Shown piece after piece: positions 1-11,800 of a stretch of DNA of 64,000 nucleotides. The notes beneath the pieces are model-generated. The model had not been told where the DNA came from and searched no databases. It worked only from the letters and a program-made list of their open reading frames with translations. Made by a program: the position numbers and the translations under genes. Source of the stretch: Chamaelirium japonicum (lineage: Eukaryota; Streptophyta; Magnoliopsida; Liliales; Melanthiaceae); the NCBI GenBank assembly GCA_947650365.1, contig OX393552.1, forward strand, positions 17,226,775-17,290,774, given 5' to 3'. Each line of letters starts with the position of its first letter. Position 1 is the stretch's first letter.

Positions 1-900
1 GTATTTCGGGTTTTGGTTCAGTCAGTTCAACATTTTTAGGGAAAAAGTACTAAAAATCAAGAAAAGTCCAGGTTCATGTCTGACTAGGCTAATTCGGGAC
101 TCGTTTGATTGGTTTGGTTCCGATTCGACTTACTCGGTCTTGACTCGGTTAAATCAGATCCGATACATATTTTTTAGAATTTGATTCAGTTGATTTGCTA
201 AAACCAGATTAAATCAGGCTATATTTTGAGTTTGAAGGGGTGTTTCAATACTGATCGACCAAAACTCACAAATCTTTGACTCTCGGAGCGGTTCGGATCG
301 GCAAAAATCTGAAACAGTGGGATGAACGCCCAAACCATTATTCAATCGAGCCCAGACATACTGCATCCTTCGTTAATTTAGGTCAAAGTTTCCATCTTCA
401 ATCCCCCAAATCTCTTACAAGTCTGTTGTGTGAACTAAAATACGCTTCTTTTGATCAAAGGAAAGAGAAATACCCAATCGAAGATTGATTGATTTGATTC
501 ATGATTCAAAGAGGTTATAAATTATGGGGGTATTTCAGTTTCCTCTTCTACTCAAACATACAAATGTTTGCTTTCACTTTTCACTAAATCAATAAAATAC
601 AATGAACTAATACGGATCAACTATATCCTGTACCAAGGACAATTCAGGAAGTTGTATGAGACATATCTCCCCAACTTTCTCCCTTAAATTTTTATAATTA
701 AATAATCCAATATAAATATATCCAAGTGGATCCAAAAAAAATTTGTCTTTGTTGATAAACTATCCACATATACCTAAGCACATTGCCATTTCATAAAATA
801 TTAATTATGTAATTATTTTTACCTAATATCAACTAAAAGATAAATCAGTGAGATTTTAAATTTCGAGTTGTCTTTTTTTTTTTGTATTTTCAATCCAAAA
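1..900. other. AT-rich non-coding stretch
   Basis: I see no convincing coding frame, RNA gene or terminal repeat here. The first 250 bases are runs related to 'ggttcgg/ttcggttt', a common low-information pattern in plant repeats. The rest is AT-rich. It may be intron or downstream sequence of the minus-strand VIH gene whose first exon lies at 2551-2637, but no later exon was recognised. Confidence 0.5.
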
Positions 901-1310
901 AATTGCCGGTTCGTACAAGTTTGTGTAAGTTCTATCTAAGCAGAGCACTATATATCTTTAGGTTGTGTTCAGCAGCAACAGCATGCATGTATTAATTTGT
1001 CTGATTCGAAATTATCAATATATAAAATTGAAAAATAGCACTATATATCTTCAATTCAACAAATTGCTGGTTCGTACAAGTTTGTGTAAGGTCTATCTAA
1101 GCAGAGCACTATATATCTTTAGGTTGTGTTCAGCAGCAACAGCATGCATGTATTAATTTGTCTGATTAGAAATTATCAGTATATAAAATTGAAAAATAGC
1201 ACTATGTATTAATTTGTCTGATTAGAAATTATCAGTATATAAAATTCAAAAATAGCACTATGTATTAATTTGTCTCATTAGAAATTATCAGTATATAAAA
1301 TTAAAAAAAA
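901..1310. repeat. 161-bp tandem repeat with shorter derivative units
   Basis: A unit starting 'aattgc(c/t)ggttcgtacaag' at 901 recurs at 1062, a period of 161 bp. Its tail, starting 'actatgtattaatttgtc', is repeated about three more times with a ~57-bp period up to ~1310. The copies are highly similar, so the duplication looks recent. No open frame is conserved across units. Confidence 0.8.
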
Positions 1311-2350
1311 GCACTATATATCTTTAGGTAAGTATTCTTCCCTTTTTTATGCTTATTGTCCATTTTGCTGAAAAATAGCAACATTATCAATCTAAGATTA
1401 ATAAGATAAACATTACAAAATCAGATCGTAAGTGATTAGTAGTCATATTCCTACTTAGTTTTGATCCTACTGTTATTTAGTTCGAAGTTCTGAATGGGTT
1501 AGCAAGTGTCGGGGAGTAATCTATATAAGGATAAGGCCTCCACTCAAATTTTAATTCAATATTGATCCAATATGAACGTGCGAGAAGGCTTAAGGGAATA
1601 GGATTTGAGTCCCCTCGGTCTCAAATAGGTATCTACGCTTTTGCAATTAAAAGTTATGGATTTTATTTAACATCTAACAGGTTGTATGGCAACTTCTCCC
1701 CCCAATGGGGATGACATTAAGGTTGACGAGTGGAGCCGTGACAATGCGAAACCATGACCTGGCTCTGGAACAGCATGGAACCATAGTGAGATGCTCCCCA
1801 TAGCTTCAAAATTTCTGAACAAGATCCAGATGAAATATTCCGTTGATATAAATAGGATACTCATCGTATCGAGGTTTTAAAGTTCATCATGGGAGTTTCG
1901 TTTGGACAATAGACCATGATGTCCCGAGGCAAACCTTTTCCAAAAAAACCAGTAGCATGATCTAGAATGAATAATATAAGGAGAGTAGCTACCATTCTAG
2001 CTATATAAAACCATCAATGGTGATCAATATATTTTTCTTTTCCTAATCACTAAACATGATTCGGAATTCTTTCAGTTGCTGCCAATATTTTCAGTGCGAC
2101 AGATTTAGATCACCGCATCGCACGCTTGGCCCTTATCCAACAAACATCACATTATCAATGAATGATCCATCGACGACTGTGATGATCCTTACTATACGAA
2201 GACAAAGAGGTGAGATCGCAATGTTCGATACAGAGAAAACTACATTCATCGTATGGATCGATCTCCATGAGAAGTTGAGAACATGCATAAAGAGAGGCAG
2301 CATCGAACGTTCATTCAATAAAGATCATGAGATGAGTTGAAAAGCCACCT
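1311..2350. other. No gene recognised
   Basis: Short frames on both strands give no recognisable protein. A plus-strand frame at 2056-2340 (94 codons) matches nothing I know and is treated as chance. If the VIH gene is intact this is probably intron 1. Confidence 0.4.
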
Positions 2351-2550
2351 CAAATTCACCAAACGCCTGCAGCCTTTCCAGGATCTGGCGCATCGGAGCA
2401 GAGAACACCTACCAGCAACAACAACAACGAGGAGGAGGAGCAGAACCAGGAATGAAGATCGGCGAACTTAGAGAGCACCGAACCGAACATTGAAACTTCC
2501 GGTGTGATGAAAAAGGATAGCAGTAACGAGAAGAGAAAACGGAAAAGAAC

Positions 2551-2637
2551 CTCCGATCCGCATTTCACCTTCTTTTCCATGACGCAGACCCCGACCTTGA
2601 TCCTGCCTCCGGCGGCGGCGGCGCCGCTCTCCTCCAT
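2551..2637 (-). CDS. VIH: VIH/PPIP5K-type diphosphoinositol kinase, first coding exon (partial)
   Basis: Translating from ATG at 2637 gives MEESGAAAAGG, then RIKVGVCVMEKKVKCGSE. The stretch KVGVCVMEKKVKCGSE is the conserved N-terminus of plant VIH/Vip1-type kinases (diphosphoinositol pentakisphosphate kinases), which make InsP8 from InsP7 in the cytosol and feed phosphate and jasmonate signalling. In the family the next residues are V-F-S-A-P-M; here the frame leaves the family exactly at a GAG|GTTCTT donor (2551/2550), so the exon ends there. The family is about 1000 residues, so this is a tiny 5' part. No second exon was found down to position 1. Either intron 1 exceeds 2.5 kb and the gene continues left of the window, or this is an isolated fragment. 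The family match is by recall, not by search. Confidence 0.62.
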
Positions 2638-2978
2638 GCTCGATCCCCTGCTCCTCCTCTGAATCCCTTTCTAAAGATTCGGAATCGGGATCGGAGATTC
2701 AGAGGAACCCGTACAAGAGATCCGTATCTGGGACTGGGAGACGATACTACAAACAAAAAGGGGGAAGAAAGCGAAATCAAAAGAGAAGCAAACAGTGGCC
2801 TACAGAAGGCATGTATTTATAGAAAAAGGAAAATATCTTTTTTAAAAAAATAAAGAATAAAAAGGGGGCGGTGAGAGGATGCAAAAGAGAGCACCACCCG
2901 CCCTTTTTATCGTTGAAACGTTGAAGTGGGTGGACTGATTCAGCGGCAACATTTGTGCGGATATCACTAGCTAGAATA
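2638..2978 (-). promoter_or_regulatory. Probable 5' leader and proximal promoter of the VIH exon
   Basis: Only 341 bp lie between the VIH start codon and the edge of the inverted-repeat element at 2979. The part next to the ATG is CT/GA-rich on the gene strand, as plant leaders often are. I see no clear TATA box. The transposon stack therefore sits within normal promoter distance. Confidence 0.35.
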
Positions 2979-3778
2979 ACAGTATTGCTAGTTGAACAAA
3001 ATGAGGGACAACCGAGCGGGACAAACACCACGTGAATGGAGAGCTGGCACCTCTTGATTGGCGGGACAATGGGCCATGGGATGAATCCTATGGGAATGGG
3101 AAGCCACCACCATCGGCCGCCACCCCCACCGGCCAGCAGCCACCGCCCATCTCCCCATGGGCTACCCGCCGCCATAGGCCACCACCCCAACTAATCATTT
3201 TCAGTCGTCATCACCCCGTCAGCCACAATCAATCGGCGACACCACCCCGCCATCTGCCAGCCACCACCGTCTCTGGTAAACGTCCATCGCCTCATCGTCT
3301 ACTGTCACTCACTACCACCGCCCATCGTCCACTGCCGTCAAGACGTCAACCACCACCCGCGCACGTGGCACCCCCTCTCGAGAAAATCTTTGGTATAACT
3401 GTGATACCATATCACTAGTATCACAGGCCAATCACAACCACCGGATGATCCTTCATGCACTAGACCAAGTGCATCGTTGCCACAAGATGACAGCCACCAT
3501 GATAGGTGCATTGAACTCCACCCCAACTGCATATCGTAGGTTTCTCTAATTAAAACGGTGATTACAAAACGAGGGGTTGGCTTGAGTGTTTGTGATTGGT
3601 CCTTGATGCCAGATCATCTGGTATCACTGTGGGCATCGAAATTAGCCCACGGGTCGAACCCGATTTTTACACAAAAAAATAGGCCCGCACCCGACGGCCT
3701 TCGGGTCAAACCCGATTTTTTCACGAAAAATGGGCTTGCACTCGATGACCTTCGGGTCGAGCCCGACTCGCTCATGCA

Positions 3779-4015
3779 ACTTGGGCCCGCACACAACGGC
3801 CCACATGCGAAACTTGGGCCCGCACACAACGGCCCGCATGCGAAACTTGGGCCCGCACACAACGGCCCGCATGCGAAACTCGGCCCGCACACAACGGCCC
3901 GCATGCGAAACTTGGGCCCGCACACAACGGCCCGCATGCGAAACTCGCCCGCACACAACGGCCCGCATGCGAAACTCGCCCGCGCACAACGGCCCGCGTG
4001 CGAACTCGGCCCACG
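3779..4015 (+). repeat. 33-bp tandem repeat in U3 of the 5' LTR
   Basis: About eight units of the type 'acttgggcccgcacacaacg' plus 'gcccgcatgcgaa', with some shortened units that lost a few bases. The same array is at 18809-19045 in the 3' LTR. Both strands give long open frames because the unit is a multiple of three; these are not genes. Confidence 0.9.
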
Positions 4016-4523
4016 TGCGAACCCAATTTGCGCGCGCATGGCCCGACCCAAAGCAAACGGGTCCCATCGGACCCGCAACTCGGACACAAAGAGGGGGGCC
4101 CACCGGCCCCCCCTTCTTGAAAACCGTGCCCCCCTCCTCATGAAGGGGTGGGGCCGGCCATAAAGAAAAAAAGAAAAAGAAAAAGAAAAAAAAGAAAAGA
4201 AAAAGAAAAGAAAAGAAAAAGTCAAAACCGCCTTGATGCGGGGGGAGGTGGCGTGGACGTCTACACAACCGTAGATCCGCGACGATCCCTCGATCCAACG
4301 GACAAGATGACGTTGCGTCGCCATCCGATCCAAAAGTGCAACAAAAATAACAACTCGATCTTTAAAGATCAAGTCACAACTAGCCCATAACCACTCCAAC
4401 TAAAAAGGAGGAAATCGGGTTTGTTTCCCCAAATAAGGGAACAATATCTCGATGGTTATGAGGGGAGAGATTGGAGGAAACAAAAAGATTTCAGCAACAT
4501 CTCCCCCAACCGCCCCCCTTTGC

Positions 4524-4533
4524 CTATAAATAG
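4524..4533 (+). promoter_or_regulatory. TATA box of element 1 LTR
   Basis: CTATAAATAG in a C-rich context, a near-ideal plant TATA box; the copy in the 3' LTR is at 19554-19563. It would start the genomic RNA about 30 bp downstream. Confidence 0.75.
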
Positions 4534-4907
4534 AAGGGGTCGGGGAAGGCATCAAGGGTCCGAAAAGTGGAAGACGAAAGAGCGCTACGAAGAAGCTCCA
4601 ACGCTTGAAGACCGAAGGCTTCACGAGGCACGGCAAGCATATCCTACGGGAGTCCTTGGCCCTTCAAGTCCTCATCAACGTGAAGACCTTGCACTCGGAG
4701 ATCAAAGCTTCGACTCCTCGCACGAAGAAGAAAGCGTGGAGAAGAAGACCCGGAGCTGTCATCACCCGATTGCTCCAACGATCTTCATCAGCTCCGAAGA
4801 CGCCATAAGCAAAGGCCGGAGAAGAAGATCGAAGCCGACAACACCCGTCGTCTTCAATCAAGGCATCGACTCCTCGCACGAAGAAGAAAGCCGGGAGAAG
4901 AAGGCCT

Positions 4908-5128
4908 GAAGCCGGTGCTACCCCTGCCGCCTTCGTCAATCAAAAGCCGACGCTACAACCGTCGTGCTAAAGCCGGTGCCACACCCGCCGTCTTCATCAA
5001 CAAAAGCCGACGCTACAACCGTCGCACGAAGATCGGTGCTACACCCGCCGTCTTCATCAACGAAAGTCGACGCTACAACCGTCGCATAAGCATCGGTGCT
5101 ACCCCTGCCGAAAAGCCAAAACCGACGC
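4908..5128 (+). repeat. 60-bp tandem repeat in R/U5 of the LTR
   Basis: The core gacgctacaaccgtcg recurs with 60-bp spacing (about 4949, 5009, 5069), with matching flanking text. It is duplicated at 19938-20158 in the 3' LTR. The related solo LTR at 38476 has a different 70-bp array at the equivalent position. Confidence 0.85.
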
Positions 5129-5789
5129 CACAACCGTCGAGGAAGCCGGAAGAATAAAGAAGCCTTGAAGAAGTAACGCCAGTCGTTCGAGAAGAAGATC
5201 GAGTCGAAGCTAAAGTCAAAGCCGACGCAAGAAGCCAAAGCAAACGCACCGGTAAAGCCCGCGCTAAAGCAACGCACGTGCCAAAGCCAAGCAACTACGA
5301 CGGTCACGAGCAAAGCACCGCACGTTCTAGCCGATACGACGCGAAGTCCGGAAGAACTAAAGCATCGCAAGTCTCTACCCGCCTACGTTCAAGCGCAAGC
5401 GCCAAAGCAAAGCAAACGCCAGAGCCAAGCCAAAGCTACGCCAAAGCCGAAAGCTAAAGCCAAAGCCGAAGCCAAAAACACGATCGACGCCGCGAACCGA
5501 CGATCAAGGACGCCAAGGTCTAGCAAGGATCGAGGAAGACACGAAGACCGAGGAACGAAGCCCAAAGCCTCCCTAGCCGAGAAAGCGCGAAGCACGGACG
5601 GGACAAAATCAACGGCGGAAACTCCTTAGCCTCTCAAGAAATCCTCACCCTGTAAAGACCTCTGTCCTGGGCAACCCCTTCAGAGCTCTCGCACGAACAC
5701 CACGTGGAGACGCGGATCAAAGGGACCCTCCAGAGGATCTCTCCCACAATCTCCTGATCAAAGAAAATTTGTAATCTCGTGTGATCCGC

Positions 5790-5795
5790 AATAAA
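5790..5795 (+). terminator. Polyadenylation signal in the LTR
   Basis: AATAAA 29 bp before the LTR end. In the 3' copy (20820-20825) this would place the transcript end near the LTR border. Confidence 0.5.
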
Positions 5796-5830
5796 GACGA
5801 CCCGAATCTTTTTCTGCGACCACAGATTTC

Positions 5831-5848
5831 TGGCACGCCCAGGGGGAC
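5831..5848 (+). other. Primer-binding site, element 1
   Basis: TGGCACGCCCAGGGGGAC lies six bases after the 5' LTR. It begins TGG, the complement of a tRNA CCA end, as expected for a minus-strand primer site. I do not assign the tRNA species. Confidence 0.7.
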
Positions 5849-5896
5849 CTCCTCTCCTTTCATCCGTACGTTTGAAGGAGTTGCTTCAAGTTCGCC

Positions 5897-8800
5897 ATGG
5901 CCGGAACGAACGACGATACGTTTGCTCCAACAAGCCTCTCACCTATCGCCGAGTCTCCACTACTCCAACACGGCGATCCAGAAAACCCGGTGGATGACAT
6001 TCCCCCGGTAGTACGCGTTTACACTCGGCGTACTCAAACTCTTGCGGACTTCTTCACGCCGGAAACTGCTACCGAAGATGCCCGCCAAGGCGCCAATGAG
6101 GCCTTGGTGCATGAAGAAACAAGCCTCAATCCTGGAACATCTGTCCAGAAATTTGGGGAGGACCAGCCCCAATCCCGAACCCGTTCGGGTTCTCCAGCGG
6201 ACTTTGCACCTCCCTTGCCGGGGGCAAACATCCGTCATCAAGCAGAAGCAAGTCAGCGTAACTACGTCTCCGACGACGATAGCGAGGGTGCAGGCATGCA
6301 ACATCGAGACGTCCTGCGACACCATCCTCCGTCCGCTCTCCAGCTCCAAGTCATGCAAATGGGTGAACACATGGCTCAACTCACCCGACTAATGGAAGAG
6401 AAGGATCGTCACATCAACACCTTGCTTCAGAGGTTGAGTGCCAGGGATGTCGCAACATTCGGTCAACCTCCTGCTTCTCCAGTAGCTGCTCCAGCCCCAT
6501 CTCCAACTCCTGCTCTTGCAGAAGTTGGCCCGGCAACACTAGCAATTACTCCTGCACTTTCCTCGGCCCCCGTGCCGGTCTCGATAGCCGCGCAACCTTC
6601 AGTGGCAGCAACGATGAATGCCCAGCAAATACAAGCACTGGTGGCTGACATGATGCGTTCCCACGGCGGCAGCCTACCTCCGATCACGGCGGCATACTCA
6701 AAGCCTTACACCGCAAGGATCCAGCAGCTGCGCTTCCCTACCGGGTTCCAGCCACCAAAGTTTCAACACTTCGACGGAAAGGGGAACCCAAGGCAACACA
6801 TTGCCCACTTCGTCGAAACTTGCAACAACGCCGGCACATACGGCGACGAGATGGTGAAGCAGTTCGTTCGCACCCTCAAAGGTAACGCTTTTGATTGGTA
6901 TGTTGACCTTCCTCCAGGATCCATTGACAGCTGGGATCAAATGGAAAGAGAATTCCTCAACCGCTTCTACAGCACTCGGCGCATCGTTAGCATGACCGAG
7001 CTTACTGCCGTCAAGCAAAGGAAGGACGAGTCAGTAATCGACTACATCGATCGATGGAGGAATCTCGCCCTGAATTCACGAGACCGTTTGTCGGAAGACT
7101 CGGCTATCGAGATGTGCACCCAAGGCATGCACTGGGGCTTACTCTACATCCTCAAGGGGATCAAGCCTCGGTCCTTCGAAGAACTCGCAACTCGAGCCCA
7201 CGACATGGAGCTCAGCTTAGCAAATCGCGGGGACTCGAAGACCAAAGACTTCCTGAAGGTGGAAAAGAAAGACAAACCGCCGGCACCCAAATCAAAGCAA
7301 GTTAACGTCACCGACATCGCCTCGGCCTCCAAGCCACTCAAAATCAGTGGCAAACCGGATCAAGAAAAGGGAGCTGCTATACCACCGCCTCCATCTCAAA
7401 GACAGTCAAAGATGACTCTAGAAGAACTCGAGGCCAAAGAGTATCCCTTTCCAGACTCGGAAGTCTCCTCCATGTTCGATCAACTACTACAAGAAAAGAT
7501 GATCGAGCTTCCTCCTTCAAAAAGGCCCGAACAGATGCATCGGGTCAACGATCCGCTCTTCTGCAAATACCACCGGCTGGTCAGCCATCCTATTGAGAAG
7601 TGTTTCGTTTTCAAAGAGAAGATCATGGCGCTCGCAAAGCAAGGAAAAATTGAGATCGACTCCAGCGACGTTGCAACGGCAAACATGACATCCATCACCT
7701 TCGGTTCGTTTCAACCGGTACTCGTTGCTACCCACCAGAGAAGGCCCAAGTTGCGCATCAATCGTCAAAGGCCAATTGCGAAGTTAGCTCCACGACGGAA
7801 AGTCTCAAGACGACAGCAGTACGCTCCTAAGCTCGCTGAGGAAGAAACGTCACTGCCCTGGGGGCAACCGTCGTCTACATCAATGTCTCTCTCAAACAAA
7901 GCTATGTCCCAGCGGAATCTCCAGACGAGGTACGAGGAAGGAGACCCGGAGGTCGGTCTGTTAGGCCAGCCCTCAGGTAAATTCGACTACTACGTCCTCT
8001 ATTCCAGACCTTCGTCTGTCTCGATAGAAGAAATCAAGCCCACCGGCTGGGAGTCAGAAGGCGAGCCACCAAGGTCCCCAGAGGAGCAAGGCTCCCCGAA
8101 TCACGGAGAACCCACGAATCTCCAAACAAGGTACGAACAAGGAGACCCGGAGGTCGGCCTGTTAGGCCAGCCCTCAGGTAAATTCGACTACCACGTCCTC
8201 TATTCCAAACCTCCGTCTGTCCCAATAGAAGAAATCAAGCCCACCGGCTGGGAGTCAGAAGGCGAACCACCAAGGTCCCCAGAGAAGCAGGTCTCCCTGA
8301 CCCATGAAGAACCTACAGCTGCCATTCCAGACCTTCACCTTGGTAACGAAGAATCCACTGATGAAGATGCCTGGGTCATGTTGCCCCGCAGACGAAGGCC
8401 ATGGATGCCAAAAAGTCGCAAGCTCGATCGGGTAACAAGGAAGCTTCCAGAACGAAAAACTTACAAAAAGAAAAGTAAAGCTCCAGGAAGGAGGGGATTC
8501 AAAGTACCGCCGGCAGATCCTGATGATCTCCTCCTGCAAAACCCTCCAGAACCGACAACGTTGCAGGAGTTCTTCCCCGATTACTTCCTCCCATCTGATC
8601 AGCAATGCGAAGCCTCCTGTTGCATGGTTGAGATTCACACGGCACCGGAAGAAGAAGATAGGATCAAGCCTTCTGAAGAAAGCAACACCGACAACGAGGA
8701 GGATGATTTCGACAAAGAAAACACTGCTGCTTACGACGAGGCAATTCTGCACTTGCCACTCATAGAAGCACTACACCTCCCAGAGAAAGCTCGTCTAGCA

Positions 8801-11800
8801 ATGGCCGAGGCTTTGACAGACCCAGACAGCTACAAAAGAAAGAAGAAAAATACCGAAAAGGACAAAACTATTGTCTCATGTAACGCAGCAATAACTTTCT
8901 CGGACGAAGATCTGCAGCTCGGAGCACGACTGCACAATCGACCTGTCTATGTCTCGGGATACATCAACGAGAAGCCGGTAAACCGAATCCTGCTGGACTG
9001 CGGCTCCGCCGTCAACATCATGCCTATCCAAACAATGCGCCAGCTTGGCATCACCACCGACCAGCTCTCGCAAAGCCAGCTGGTCATTCAAGGGTTCAAC
9101 CAAGGAGGACAGTCCACCATAGGGATCATTCGTCTAAAACTCTCTATCAGTCAGCTTGACACGACGGTTCTTTTCCACGTCATTGACTGTCAAACATCAT
9201 ACCACCTTTTGCTGGGAAGACCGTGGCTGCACGAAAACGGTGTCGTAGTTTCTACTTGGCACCAATGCCTCAAGTACTACGAGGAAGGTCTGGAAAAGTG
9301 CATTGTTGCAGATGACAAGCCATTCAATGAGGCTGAAGCACACCTCGCCGATGCCAAATTTTATCAAGCAAGGGACCTTGTCGCAGAAGTCCTTCCCGCT
9401 AAAGCTCCTCGAACTCAGAAAACTGAAAGAGTGGAGCAGGACGAAGCTCTGCTAACTCCAAATCCAGTACCACCATCTAAGGCAATACACGAAGTCAAAG
9501 GAGTGCTAGCGCCAAGACGAAGAATGCGCATCAGCTCCAAGCCAAGATCCATGAAGCATACTCCATTACCTGTCCAAGCTACGACAGTCTTACGCCTCAC
9601 GCCTCAGTGGCTTCGCAAAGATAAATCACCACCTTTTGCCTCGCCAAAAGGGATAGTCCAGCCGCTATCGGAAGCTAACGTCATCACTCTGCAAGAGATG
9701 ACACTGCCACTACCCAGCCTGGGGCAAGCTTCAAGCTTGCCAAGATCCATCAATTCCTTCGAATCCAGCCAACTCACATTCAAGCCAAAAGGAAGCTGGG
9801 GGCAAAATGCCGCCAAGCTGTTGTTCAAAGCCGGCTACGACAAAGACAGTGCTGCACATATGAGTACGCTCCTGCCGGCTCCAATACCACACGGGATGAC
9901 TAAGACTCAAGCCCATTTACTCCAGGGTGGCGAGCAGATCCCACCAAATCGGCGAGGCATCGGCTCCCGTCAAACCCCGATGGTCATCAAGATCACAGGA
10001 GAGAAGACCTTCACCTCTAACTACATTGAGGTGAAGTTGGTAGATGAAGCGGAAGAGGGATCGTCAGCCTCCGATGCACGCTCCACCAATGTCGCCAAAA
10101 GAAGACGATATCGAGCTCGGCGTCAGACCGCACCTCAAATGCCAAAGAAGAACGTCAAAAACCAGGCAAGTCAAAATCCCATATCAGTATTCAAAAGACT
10201 TGGGCCAATCAGACAGGCAAAGCGAAGGTCAGTATTCGACCGTTTGGGAAAGCCACCCACTGAGGTGAGAAAAATCATTCCCACCCACCCACCCTTCTCA
10301 TTCTACGATACAGGCGACATCACCGACATTATTCTGGTCTCCGCTAATCACATCACCGTTTCTGACTCTCCAATCGACGCTACTTCTACTTCGGACGACG
10401 AATTGCCCGATGCACCGCCGGTCCTCGAAGAAGGGGGGCAATCTACCGTCGACAATTTGAAAGAAATCAACTTGGGTACACAAGAGGATCCTCGGCCTAC
10501 ATTCGTAAGTGCACTCCTGACTCCCGAAGAGGAGGCCGCATACACCAAGCTACTCCAAGAATATAGAGATGTCTTCGCATGGTCCTACAAGGAAATGCCC
10601 GGACTTGACCCCAAGATTGCAGTACACCAGCTTGCTGTCAGGCATGGAGCTAGCGCCATCAAGCAAGGACAAAGACGCTACCGGCCGGAACTAGTGCCTC
10701 AAATAGAAGGTGAAGTCAACAAGCTCATCGAAGCCGGCTTTATCCGAGAAGTGAAATATCCAACATGGATCTCCAGCGTGGTCCCAGTCAAGAAGAAGAA
10801 CGGCCAGATCAGAGTATGCGTGGACTTCAGGGACTTAAACAATGCATGCCCCAAAGATGACTTCCCACTGCCAATCACAGAACTAATGGTGGACGCAACA
10901 ACGGGCCATGAAGCACTAACCTTCATGGATGGATCCTCAGGCTACAACCAGATCCGGATGGCGCCCAAAGACGAAGAGCTTACGGCATTCCGCACGCCAA
11001 AAGGGATTTACTGCTACAAAGTCATGCCTTTCGGCTTGAAGAACGCAGGAGCTACTTACCAACGAGCCATGCAAAAAATTTTCGACGATATCCTTCATCA
11101 GAATGTAGAATGCTATGTCGACGACCTCGTGGTAAAATCAAGACAAAAGTCAACACATCTTCAAGACCTTGAGCTAATCTTCAAGCGACTTCGAAGGTAC
11201 CAACTCCGCATGAACCCGCTTAAATGCGCATTTGGGGTCTCCTCGGGAAAGTTTCTCGGCTTTGTCGTACGCCATCGAGGCATCGAGATAGATCAAACTA
11301 AGATAGATGCTATCTTCAATATGCCAATCCCGAAAACCGTGCGAGACCTCCGAGGTCTCCAGGGCCATCTAGCATATATCAGAAGGTTTATCGCCAACTT
11401 AGCTGGAAAATGCAGACCCTTCAGCCGCCTCATGAAGAAAGGAGCAGCATTCAAGTGGGATGAAGCTTGCCAGGAAGCCCTCCAAAACATCAGGGATTAC
11501 TTGCTTAAGCCCCCGGTTCTGACAGCACCAGTTCAAGGCAAACCATTGGTCCTTTACATCAGCGCCCAGGAGCAGTCCTTGGGGGCACTCCTGGCTCAAG
11601 ACAACGAGCTAGGCAAGGAAACAGCATGCTACTATTTGAGCCGCACTCTCATCGGCGCGGAGCTAAACTACTCCCCGATTGAGAAGGTCTGTCTGGCGCT
11701 CATCTTCGCTACAAAAAAGCTGCGACACTATATGTTAGCTCACGCCATACAACTCATCTCAAAAGCTGACCCGCTCAAATACATCATGTCAAGACCAGTG

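Larger units (their letters stand above)
3628..5824 (+). repeat. 5' LTR of element 1
   Basis: The LTR starts TGTGGGCATCG and ends TGCGACCACA. It holds 33-bp tandem repeats in its upstream part, a purine-rich AAGAAAAAG tract (4170-4230), a TATA box at 4524, a 60-bp tandem repeat downstream of it and an AATAAA at 5790. The U3-R border is probably just after ~4555. The same sequence recurs at +15,030 bp. Confidence 0.95.

Noticed and set aside
2056-2340. 94-codon plus-strand frame as a small gene
   Set aside because: No motif, no family resemblance, AT-rich codon use unlike the two host exons.
3614-4399. Long frames on both strands in the LTR 33-bp repeats (also 18572-19429)
   Set aside because: The unit length is a multiple of three, so all frames stay open; the proteins are only repeats.
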